Assembly: GCA_036940085.1 (NCBI GenBank)
Contig: JALLBK010000109.1
Coordinates: forward strand, 1-30,222
Source of the DNA: Discostella pseudostelligera
Taxonomy: Eukaryota; Bacillariophyta; Thalassiosirophyceae; Thalassiosirales; Thalassiosiraceae
Length of the DNA: 30,222 nucleotides
Direction: 5' to 3'
In this document: piece after piece, positions 19,160 through 28,050 of the stretch
How the letters are laid out: each line of letters starts with the position of its first letter
How positions within the stretch are numbered: position 1 is the stretch's first letter
Notes under the pieces: model-generated
Told to the model about the DNA's origin: nothing
Seen by the model: only the letters and a program-made list of their open reading frames with translations
The model's database searches: none
Translations under genes and position numbers: made by a program

Positions 19160-22100
19160 ATGTGGGGATCACTAGCACGTGGCATCACCGCCACTGTACG
19201 AGAAACCGCCACTTCCGCCGCCTCGGGTGATATTGAAGGTGCACTCCGCGGTACAGCCAGTGTCTTGCGTCGTGTGGGGGAGGTGGTGGCACCTCCACTA
19301 CAAGATGACGACGATGACGACGATGACGATGATGAGGACTATCTAGATGAGGAAGAAGAGTATTATGAGAATGATGATGGGGGTAGCTATTATGAAGAAG
19401 AGGATGGGGTAGATTTTGAAGGTGGTGATGCCGACGCAGCGGCAGCTGGTGAGGCGGAAGAGGAGGAGGACCAGAGCCCAAACTTAGATCGATATCGACA
19501 AACGAAGGGACAGGCGCAAAGTGATGGGGGAAGCACAATGAATAATCACTCTGATACCCAAGTAGTTAACAATGCACTTTCCCATGAGACGATAAGCGAT
19601 GAATTGGAAGATGGCTTATCAACAAATGATGCAAATATCACTGGCGTAGCGGATAGCCGGGAGGAGGAGGATCAACTATTGAAGCAAGAGGAAGAGGCGG
19701 AAAAGTTGCGCATTGCTGCGAATGAGGTCAAAGAAAATGAAGCCAGATTATTAGCAGTGGCGAAGGAGGAAGAAGATGCAGCAGCACGTGTCAGAGAAGA
19801 GGCGGAACGTAAAGAGAAGATTCGGATAGAATCCGAGGCAGCAGCAACGGCGGCTGCGAAGCAAGCAGAGTTGGAGAGATTAGAACGAGAGCAGCAACTG
19901 GAACATGAAAGGCTAGCTGAAGAACGAAGGCAACAGCAAGAACAACTAAAGCAAAAACAAGAGGACATGGCTCGTCAATTAGCTGAAGAGAGACGACTTG
20001 AGAAGGACCGGCTTGAGAGGGATCGTGTTGAGAAGGATCGCATCGAGAGGGAGCGTCTTGAGAAGGAGCGTCTTGAGAAGGAGAGACTTGAAAAGGAGCA
20101 TCTGGAGAAAGAGCGTCTCGAGAAGGAGAGATTGGAAATAGAGAAGAAAAGGGAACAAGAGCGAATCGATCGAGATAGCCGTTTGAAGGATCAACGGCTA
20201 AAAGAAGAGGAGGCTCGCGCAAAGGCATTGGAAGCAAAATTAGAAAGAGACCGATTAGCAGCAGAAGCTGAAGCAAACCGGGTAGCAATGGAAGAGCAAA
20301 GTCGACGACGACAATTGGAGGAGCAGGCTCTGCAAAAAGCAAATGTGGATGCGGAGAATGCTACACCTGCTGAATTCGCTGAGGAGTGTGCGCACGTGAC
20401 GATGGAAGCTCAAGCTCAAACGGAGGGATTCAACATCGAAGCAAGGGATGCCGCCAACCAACTTGCACACGTAGAACTAGAGCGAAATCAACTCCAATCT
20501 TTCAATCAGGAACTGCAAACAATGTGCGAACAACTCAGAAATGATCTCCATCGTGCTGCTGAGACCATATCAAAGCTAAACGAGCGCATCGCTGATCAAG
20601 AAGAGACGGAAAGGATTCGGCAGGAGCAGGAGGCGCAACGAGTGGAAGAAGAGGAATCGAATCTTGTTGCCGCGACTAAGCGTGAGATGGAAGTCCAAAT
20701 TACCCACATACGCGAATCAATGCAGGCTCAGATACATTCGCTCGAGAAGGAATTGATCGAAGAGCGGAAATTATCCGTGGATCAGCAGCATGAGTTGCAA
20801 CGGCGGTTGGAGGAGTCAACCGCTCGTATATCATCGACAGAATCGGAAATGAAAGCGCTTGCATCCAAAAAAGAGACCAACATGGCCAAACAGATGCAGG
20901 CATCTGAAAAGGCTGCCGCGAAGGCGGTGGCATTGCTGGATAAGAAGGAAGAGGAAGTGCAGCAGCTTCAACAAGTTATTGCAGACAGTGAGTTCTAGAT
21001 CGTACGTTTTGTTTTATACTCGACTTTCCTTGCCGTCATTCACCGTGTACCATGTACCCAACATCGTTCCAAAGTGCGCGAGGCTATGAAAAAGAATAAA
21101 ATTGAGGGGGAGGAGGCCGAAGAAGAGATGGACGAATGTAAGTAGCATTGTCGTTTGATTCCTGATCATCATATACAACCTTAACACTCATGGATTTCAT
21201 CATGAGCTCAGTGCATCATGAGAACGAAGAGCTGCACCTACAGGTCGAAAAGCTACAAAAAGAAAATAGTCAAATCAAGGCCAAGCTGGCCAGTTTGTCA
21301 GATGAAAGTGAAAAGTTGGGAGGCTTGAAGGTATTGTAAATGTTCAATGGCCTTTTCATACTGTTCAGGTGACCACCGACCGTTGTTGCTAACAGCCGCG
21401 TATTTTCTACCACAGATGGAGCTTCAAATGCTAGAGGAGGAACGACGGCGGGAAAAGTCTGCATTGGAATCAGCCCACGAGAAGACAAGTGAAGATCACG
21501 CCCTTGTCCTTTCCGAGCGAGATGCATTGAAAGCTCAAGTAAGTGATCTCGAACAATTCCTTGCCGCCACGCAGGCGGACCTTGAGTTGGCCAACACCGA
21601 TTGCAGCCGTGCCCTTTTAGCGAATGAAAATTTGCAACGGGCACTGGAAGACTTCCAAAGTGAGCGGGATGCCGAAATTGCACTACTCACTGAGCAGCAG
21701 AGGGCCTCGGAGGAGGCTATTACTGCAGCGCACGCTGCCTCGTTAGAGGCGATGCGGGAGGCGAATGCGGCAAATATGCGGGATGTTCAGTATGCTGCTG
21801 ACAAGTCTGTTCAGAATGCATTGTCCGAGATTGATAAGATGGAAGCCACCATATGTGTAAGTGCATTCATAGAAATTTCATGGCATTTGTGACACATGTT
21901 GTGTAGAAAGTCTCACTATGTTTGTCATGATTTCCGTGCCTAAAAAGGAATGTCGAAAAGACAACATGAATCTTCGTAGAGCTCTCGATGAGGCAATATC
22001 TCGACTTCAAACGAATCAAGAAGATGTAATTGACCGAAGCTTGATAAAGAATATCATTTTAGATTGGCATGCGAAGAAAGGCAAGGCGAAGCGAGATGTT

Positions 22101-22325
22101 ATGATTCTACTGGGAAGCATTCTTCACTTCACAGAGGATGAGAAGGACAAAGCTTTTATTGGTGAAGGACCAGGTACTTTCGATAAAGTCGTTGGGGCCG
22201 TCGCAGCTCCATTGCCACCCGCCAAACTGAATGTAGATAAGATCGAGGGTGATACTGTGAGAGAAAAATGGGTGAACTTTTTATTGGCCGAGACTGGAGA
22301 TGAAGAGGGTGGTGGGATAAGTTGA
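19160..22325 (+). CDS. Golgin with C-terminal GRAB-like domain (GMAP-210/Rud3 type)
   Basis: Five exons: 19160-20987, 21075-21137, 21212-21330, 21416-21856, 21948-22325 (942 aa). The third donor is GTATTG, the others GTGAGT or GTAAGT. The N-terminal 45 residues (MWGSLARGITATV onward) form a Ser/Thr/Gly-rich helix with few charges, like a curvature-sensing ALPS motif. A poly-Asp/Glu/Tyr stretch follows (about 50-90). Most of the rest is coiled coil, including nine pentad repeats. Near the C-terminus, IDRSLIKNIILDWHAK and the following KRDVMILLGSILHFTEDEK match the GRAB pattern, which binds Arf1-GTP at the cis-Golgi in Rud3p and GMAP-210. The plain GRIP tyrosine signature is not seen. Inferred role: tethering vesicles at the Golgi. 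Domain placement rests on eye comparison. Confidence 0.78.
19997..20131 (+). repeat. Nine tandem 15-bp repeats in the golgin gene
   Basis: Nine units encode the pentad L/V/I-E-K/R-D/E-R/H, for example LEKDR, IERER, LEKEH and LEKER. The nucleotide units vary mainly at third positions. A five-residue period does not fit a heptad, so this part may be a single charged helix rather than a coiled-coil dimer. Confidence 0.85.
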
Positions 22326-22519
22326 AGTTCTAATTTTATGACAACGCCTCAAATTCTTCATTATTTATTGATGCGAATGCAAAGTTGCCGACTGCGGAAA
22401 TCCCATTTCACAGATCATCTAGAACGATGACCCACAATACAGTTTCCCATGGGTGGCTCTCATCGTTTAATCTATGCATTTTGTATTAAATACTCATTAA
22501 TCCAATCAGAATGGTGAAG
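22326..22519. other. Convergent 3' gap
   Basis: The 194 bp between the golgin stop (+) and the U2A' stop (-) are A/T-rich presumed 3' UTR. No gene or clear repeat is visible. Confidence 0.6.
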
Positions 22520-23814
22520 TCACTCAGACCGTTGCTTCTTTGCATCACTACCTTCGCCATCTCCCTCTGCCGATCTCTTGTCATTATTCCCCTCATATGA
22601 TTCCTCTGGCGGTGGCGTTGGTGGTTGCGAATGCATGGCATCACTCCCCGCAGAAGAAGATCCCGGAAATATTCCCCTCTTCACCAAGCTTTCAATTCGA
22701 TCAATCTCCTCTGCTGACGCAGCATTCGCAACCATATCACGAATCTTTGCCTTTTCCTCCACTGTGAATTGAGTCGCAAAGGACTCTTCTGCACTTTTGC
22801 CCTCTCCAGGTTCAAAGGTATTCGTTCCATTTTCTCCATTCATAGCTCCGGCGGCATATGCTCCACCAGCAAGTAGTGCACCATCCTCGTCCATCGATGC
22901 TGCTCCTGTAGTAGCGGCTGCAGCAATGGCTTCTAATCTAGCATCTGCTTCCATGGCTGCCCCCGCAGCCGATGTGGCGAGACGTTGGGCGCGTTCTCTC
23001 TCTGATTGTTTCACTTTTTGGAAATCTAATACTTTGAGTGTTGGTATTTTGTAAATAGCATAGAGTCGGTAATTTTGTCTTCCTGGTGGAACAAAACAAT
23101 TGGGAGGCAACACAAAGAATATCCAAAAGAAACCAACGAAAGGACGTTGATTTCTATATTAGTAACATTGGGGTATAGAATAAAACAAGAGATTCCAAGA
23201 GCCTCGTTCTCTATTTTTCAAGAGAGGTCATTGACTGCTCGGCAACACGAAACTTTAACACCAAGTAGGAGAGAAAGAAGATACGACGTGTGGGTGCACA
23301 ATAGTTGAAATTGATGCAATCAGTATCGCGGTATTTTCCCCACTCGAATCCACCCCGAAAGAATCCCCAGACAAGAAACAACGAACAGACCACCCAGGAA
23401 CAAGCAACAATAATATGAATAAAACTACTTACTCGTCACCGGATTCCCCACCAAACTCAAAAATTCCAACTTGGGACACCCCACACCCAAATCCCCAATC
23501 ACATTCCAACCCTTAACTCCATTCCCCGACAATATAATCGTAGTTAAATTCGGTACATTCCTTTTCAAATTCAGTCCATCGACATGCTGTATACTATTCC
23601 CACCCAAATACAAACATGACAATCGATCTAACTTTGGGAAATTCTCTAATAGAGAAATATGATTGTTTGATAAATCAATGGTATCGAATTGATTTCGTGT
23701 TACTGCCAAATGTTCGATGGAGGGGATGGCTAGAGAACGTAGGAGGATTTCACGATCACCGAGGGGGTTGGTACGTTGTTCGGCTGATTGGAGGATGTGG
23801 GCCGAGAGACGCAT
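22520..23814 (-). CDS. SNRPA1: U2 small nuclear ribonucleoprotein A'
   Basis: Two minus-strand exons, 23814-23433 and 23082-22520 (314 aa), joined in phase across a 350-bp intron. U2A' is the leucine-rich-repeat subunit of U2 snRNP that pairs with U2B'' on stem-loop IV of U2 snRNA, needed for branch-site recognition. The family start is recognisable (LSAHILQSAEQRTNPLGDREI), then leucine-rich repeats (IDLSNNHISLLENFPKL, LSCLYLGGNSIQHVDG, LTTIILSGNGV, LEFLSLVGNPVT). The repeat cap spans the splice: NRLY-type residues RRQNYRLYAIYK followed by LKVLDFQKV, the hallmark of this family. The tail is Ala/Gly-rich, then acidic with Pro and Lys/Arg near the end, longer than a bare LRR domain. The gene is divergent from the PCIF1-like gene. 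Confidence 0.93.
23083..23432 (-). other. 350-bp intron of the U2A' gene
   Basis: The donor GTAAGT ends the first exon and the acceptor CCACCAG opens the second. At 350 bp it is far longer than the window's typical introns (73-140 bp). I looked on both strands for C/D-box and snRNA-like signatures and recognised none; a 60-aa minus-strand open frame inside it has no visible domain. Confidence 0.7.
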
Positions 23815-24236
23815 AACTTGTGTACTGATTTGTTGAAGTTGGAAGAGAAGGTACTCCTAACAATGAGAGAGACCGCACGCTATTATTAGGATGTATTGTA
23901 GCGTAGTTGAAGATTTTCGGTCAGATGGGAGATTAGATTACTAATATGAAGGTGAGGTTAATACCACTCGGCGCGAGAGGCAGTATCGTAGTTCGTAATA
24001 CAGCTATCTACCAGCGGAGGTCGGCCGCCATGGTCATCTTCATTGCTGTTGCTGTGTGGTGGGTTGTGGAGCCGTCTGTCGACTGGCGGCACGTGTTGGC
24101 GGTGGCGGGCGGCATCAGGCACCACATCATCATGACCATGAGCGCCGACGACGACATCCGACAAAGATACTCCCATACACTTCCAAGCACGCAACCCCAC
24201 CCCTAGAGATAGCCTCTCCAGCATCCACTAGTCATC
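23815..24236. promoter_or_regulatory. Bidirectional promoter, U2A' / PCIF1-like
   Basis: The 422 bp between divergent starts contain a CACGTG box at 24090-24095 immediately followed by TTGGCGG (24096-24102), the reverse complement of the CCGCCAA core seen elsewhere. Here the G-box and GGCGG element directly abut. Several short open frames cross the region without recognisable content. Confidence 0.5.
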
Positions 24237-26432
24237 ATGATGAAGTCAAACATCTCCAAAAGGAAGCGGAAGAAATCTCATTCAGACTACACTCAAGATG
24301 CACTCTCCACCTGCAACGTAGCTGGATTAGAATGTTTAGTCGGAGGATTGAACGATGATATCATCAATGGCAACGGAGAGAATGAATTTGATTGTTTAGA
24401 GGCCATGATGTCTACTACCACACAGGTGGTCAATAACCCACCACCGTCACTCTCCAGTGCTGATGACGATGAAATTACTTGCATGTTACCGTCACAATGT
24501 CATTCACCACCTCCACCACCACCAGGCATACATCAAATACCAAACATTCGTATAGAACTCGCACGACATTTACAAACACAAACCCTATCTAAATTTCTTC
24601 TCAAATCCTGTCCAACACTACGAATGCCATCGTTTGAACGATGGTTATTAGATTCCAAACTTGAGGAATCGGATCGATTCCATTCCATCATTACCAACTG
24701 GATAGACAACCCATTGTTGAAGTTGGAGTTTATTGATTCTGGTAAGATGAAGAAGAAGAAGTATGGTCGTGCAGCTAGGTATGATGAGCCAAAGGGGGAT
24801 AAGAAAGGTACAGATGATGCACGGCATGAGCGAGAACGGGCTAGATTTGACAAAGATTGCAAGCTTGTATTGGAAGTGGAGAAACGAACTACTTCATCAT
24901 CGTCTTCGCGACAACAACAACAACAACATTACATCGCAAATAATATACTTTACAATATTGAACGGGATGCAATATTGCCCTATCATGTCATGGAGACTGA
25001 TCCTTCTTGTGACCGACTGATCAAGGAAATAATAGTTACAATGTCGACCGATACAAGTACTACAACTCGAGACGAAGACAATGCCAAGGAAATCGTACGA
25101 GAGTTATGCCTTCGAGCTGCCGAGGCATGCAGAGAACTACATCATTTAGAGCAGCGTCTTGGGAAGTATCAAAAGTTCAGCTGGGATTGTGGTGGCGATT
25201 CGAAGCGACGAAAGAGGGATGGTGGTAGCAGCAAGGGAGGAGGTGGATCCATCGACAAAATCCTCGTAGAGTGGCATGATGACAATCAATTGTGTTCTCT
25301 CGTGTATGTTCCGAAGAAACAAAAATCGTCACGTGGAGTATCATCATCAACGACAACAGATGCGAGCATGGGTAGTGAGGACAATATCCAGCACGATGGC
25401 AATTCAAGCACGAAGAACAAACCAAAGCCATTTGTCCTCAAGATCAATGCATCCCATTATCACAAACTCCGGAAAATGTTCGATTTTACCTACCGCTCCT
25501 CTGAGAAGCTTCTACCATTCTCAAAGAACAAAGACCAGGATGTAACAACTGCATTCCATGCCGTTCTCTTCTCCTTGATAATACGATATTCTGCACTCTC
25601 CGGAGGTCAACTACTTAATGATTTGAGAGGAGGAGGGATGCAAGGCGCTGTGCACGATGCGGTATTCGACTGTCTTTCCAATTGGTTCGGAGAACAACAA
25701 GGGTCAGCAACATCATCTGGGACGGAATGCTTTGCATCACCATTCAATTCTGCTCTCTCTCGATACTTTTCGGCATTTCCATCTCCCGATCTTGATGGAC
25801 ATTTTGGCTCCTACGGTGATTTCTTTTATCCTACATCCTCCAATAACGACTCGATATTTCTCCGTCCTGGGTGGTTGGAGCTCAATCCACCATTTTCGCC
25901 GGGTATCATGACGAAAATGGCCCATCGGATAAAAGAGTTACTCGAGACACAGACGAAGCATGATTTGGATGTGACATACGTTGTGATTATTCCCACTGTT
26001 CGCAGCAGTACTACTGTTGATGAAAGTTCACGACATGCAGCAAAGGCATCTAACAAAAAGAAGAAAAAGGAGAAACATCACGGTAGTGACCATGGTGGGA
26101 ACACTACCAATCTCTTGACTGGGACAGTGAACCAAGCCGCAGCTCAATCATTTTACCAACTGACGTCCAGTCCGTACTGCAAGTGTCACATTATTTTACC
26201 ACCGCGAGAGCACGGATACATTGAGGGAAGTCAGCATCTCCGTCCTACACAGTTTAAGGAAAGTCAGTACAGTACAAGTGTAATAGTCTTGAGGACGAAA
26301 AGCAGCGAAAAGATGGGTGATGATAAGGATACTGCTGAATTATTCGAGAAGGAATTGCGAGAGGCATTTGCCAGTCGACATGCGATGGAATTGGCAGAGC
26401 GGAAAAAAGGACATGGTGTACCGTCTACCTGA
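24237..26432 (+). CDS. PCIF1: PCIF1/CAPAM-like cap-adenosine N6-methyltransferase
   Basis: Single exon, 731 aa. PCIF1 methylates N6 of the 2'-O-methyladenosine next to the mRNA cap (making m6Am), using S-adenosylmethionine. The catalytic NPPF motif is present at residues 550-553, in ELNPPFSPGIM. Other family blocks surround it: ECFASPFNSALSRYFSAFPS before it, the strand VTYVVIIPT after it, then CHIILPPREHGYIEGSQH near the end. The N-terminal helical block (LARHLQTQTLSKFL, PSFERWLLDS) is also family-like. Human PCIF1 starts with a WW domain that binds phosphorylated RNA polymerase II; none is seen here. Instead the N-terminus has a basic patch KRKRKK, a probable nuclear signal, and a Pro run. 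Low-complexity inserts (Ser, Gln, Lys runs) interrupt the core. The catalytic motif is intact, so activity is plausible. Confidence 0.9.
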   Translation: MMKSNISKRKRKKSHSDYTQDALSTCNVAGLECLVGGLNDDIINGNGENEFDCLEAMMSTTTQVVNNPPPSLSSADDDEITCMLPSQCHSPPPPPPGIHQIPNIRIELARHLQTQTLSKFLLKSCPTLRMPSFERWLLDSKLEESDRFHSIITNWIDNPLLKLEFIDSGKMKKKKYGRAARYDEPKGDKKGTDDARHERERARFDKDCKLVLEVEKRTTSSSSSRQQQQQHYIANNILYNIERDAILPYHVMETDPSCDRLIKEIIVTMSTDTSTTTRDEDNAKEIVRELCLRAAEACRELHHLEQRLGKYQKFSWDCGGDSKRRKRDGGSSKGGGGSIDKILVEWHDDNQLCSLVYVPKKQKSSRGVSSSTTTDASMGSEDNIQHDGNSSTKNKPKPFVLKINASHYHKLRKMFDFTYRSSEKLLPFSKNKDQDVTTAFHAVLFSLIIRYSALSGGQLLNDLRGGGMQGAVHDAVFDCLSNWFGEQQGSATSSGTECFASPFNSALSRYFSAFPSPDLDGHFGSYGDFFYPTSSNNDSIFLRPGWLELNPPFSPGIMTKMAHRIKELLETQTKHDLDVTYVVIIPTVRSSTTVDESSRHAAKASNKKKKKEKHHGSDHGGNTTNLLTGTVNQAAAQSFYQLTSSPYCKCHIILPPREHGYIEGSQHLRPTQFKESQYSTSVIVLRTKSSEKMGDDKDTAELFEKELREAFASRHAMELAERKKGHGVPST

Positions 26433-26454
26433 ATGTTAATGTAATCATTACTTC
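26433..26454. other. 22-bp convergent gap
   Basis: Only 22 bp separate the stop of the PCIF1-like gene (+) from the stop of the carrier gene (-), so the two 3' UTRs must overlap into the neighbouring coding regions. Confidence 0.85.
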
Positions 26455-27684
26455 TTACGAATGATACTCCACCCGCAATACTCTCTTGAAGAATTCATAA
26501 AACACAAAGAAGAATCCATTGGCAGGAATTTTATGTATCAGACGTGGAACACTTCCCCGCAAGAATGCCATGGGTCCACCCTCCTTCATCACGGCAAGTG
26601 CACATGCCGTAATAGACCCACCATACGCCGACGTACCGTCCGAAGAAGTCGTTTGTAGCCGTGTTTTAATAACATCGAATGGATTTGTTACATAACTCCC
26701 TATTCCTCCCGCGGTAGCTCCGGCAATCATATCTCGTATCCATCGATTCTTTGGATCGTCTTCACTCTTCTTTAATACCCAAACTTCTTTAATATATTCA
26801 TACGAAAGTAAGGTGAAAATTGCATAGGGAATATCACGAAGCATTTGTATGGATATACCACCCAGCGGGAAGAAGGAACGTATACCCCCCGTGGTCCACA
26901 TGTGAGAAATGGCTTGTGTGGTGGTGGTGTATTGACCAGTTTGGAGTGCTTGTTTGATAACTTCGTAGGGTACCCGAGAGAAGGAAGCGACGGTGTTACC
27001 AATGGCGGCAGAGAGTCCAATAGCAAAATTGTGCAATACCTTATCTGAAACAAGTGCTTCTACTTTCTTCCCATTCCCATCTTTTCCAGTGGCAGCATCA
27101 CAACCACTACGTTGACTACCCAAACATGATTTCAACTTCGGTTCAATCACTCGTTTGCAATATGAATACACGCCGAAATACAAGCCCACCGAGGGCATAG
27201 CGCCCAGTGCTGATACGGTTAATCCAGCATACAAATTTCGTATCCCACCGGAACGTGATGTGATTTGTTGACATGCCTCGAGTAGACCTAAGGATGTGTG
27301 GCCGGGGACATGTTGTTGGACCGTCTTAATGGTATCGAATGGTGCTAAGATTGTTTTAGAGCAGGCGGCAGCGAGACCGGAGGCTAGTGTGCTTTTGAGA
27401 CCTTCAGATAATGCCGTTGTAGAGGAGGAGGAGGATTGAGTGGTCGTTGCTGATGTTGCTGATTTGGTAGATGTAGATGGCATTGAAGTGCGCCTGCCGC
27501 CGCCGCCACGAGGAAGGTCATCAAGCGTCGGCTTCTTCGCTAGATGTACGCCATTGGCAACACCACACGATCTTACTGAGGGAGATGCAAGAACGACAGT
27601 CTTCTGTGGAGTAAAGACGAGGAATGAAGCGAGGACGATGAATGCCGCCGCCCTCATGGTCATCGTCGTCGGCGCCATGGCCAT
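26455..27684 (-). CDS. Mitochondrial carrier family protein with signal-like N-terminus
   Basis: Single exon, 409 aa from the Met in CACCATGGCC (27684); the frame is open to 27753, but that extension overlaps promoter-like GGCGG elements. Three tandem carrier repeats are clear, each with the P-x-[DE]-x-x-[KR] signature: APFDTIKTVQQ, VPYEVIKQALQ and NPFDVIKTRLQ. Together they form the six-helix transporter. The second and third blocks (VPYEVIKQALQTGQ, and LRDIPYAIFTLLSYE) resemble S-adenosylmethionine carriers, so that substrate is my first guess, not a firm call. Residues about 10-32 (RAAAFIVLASFLVFTPQ then TVVLAS) form a hydrophobic helix with a plausible cleavage site, followed by a basic Ser/Thr-rich stretch of about 70 residues. 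In diatoms this suggests routing via the ER to a plastid membrane rather than to mitochondria. Confidence 0.85.
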   Translation of the reverse strand: MAMAPTTMTMRAAAFIVLASFLVFTPQKTVVLASPSVRSCGVANGVHLAKKPTLDDLPRGGGGRRTSMPSTSTKSATSATTTQSSSSSTTALSEGLKSTLASGLAAACSKTILAPFDTIKTVQQHVPGHTSLGLLEACQQITSRSGGIRNLYAGLTVSALGAMPSVGLYFGVYSYCKRVIEPKLKSCLGSQRSGCDAATGKDGNGKKVEALVSDKVLHNFAIGLSAAIGNTVASFSRVPYEVIKQALQTGQYTTTTQAISHMWTTGGIRSFFPLGGISIQMLRDIPYAIFTLLSYEYIKEVWVLKKSEDDPKNRWIRDMIAGATAGGIGSYVTNPFDVIKTRLQTTSSDGTSAYGGSITACALAVMKEGGPMAFLRGSVPRLIHKIPANGFFFVFYEFFKRVLRVEYHS

Positions 27685-28050
27685 GGTGTTGGTGTGTTTT
27701 GAGTGGAGAAAGTGTTGGCGGCAAAAATGGCGCGACACGCACTGACGGTGCACACTTCGGCGGACAGACGAAGAACGTCCACAGATATCTTACACGTGGA
27801 GGCTAGTGAGACAGAATACTTTATGTCAAGAGTGGTCCATTTGCAACAGCAGCATTCGATGGCCTTACCATATTATGATATCGATGGCTCATCTTTAGGA
27901 GTATCTGACTGGGGCCGAGGAGCAATTAACAATTGGAGAGGGCGGGCGCCCGAAGGAGAGATTCATAATTTTGATCAGGATACTCTATATTTTAGCAAAA
28001 CCGATAGTATTCGTCAACAATCCAGCTGTTCTTATATCTTTCATCATTAG
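27685..28050. promoter_or_regulatory. Carrier upstream region / cyclophilin 3' flank
   Basis: The 366 bp hold the carrier promoter and the 3' flank of the cyclophilin gene. TTGGCGGCAAAAATGGCGCG lies at 27715-27734, just upstream of the chosen carrier start, and a CACGTG box lies at 27793-27798. A plus-strand frame from 27703 stays open for 115 codons and stops right next to the cyclophilin stop, but I recognise no domain in it. Confidence 0.45.

Noticed and set aside
23211..23393. 60-codon minus-strand frame inside the U2A' intron
   Set aside because: It does not splice in phase to either exon in a family-consistent way and shows no domain.
27703..28050. Plus-strand 115-codon open frame ending next to the cyclophilin stop
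   Set aside because: It overlaps the carrier promoter elements and shows no domain or known motif; a small gene cannot be excluded but is not supported.
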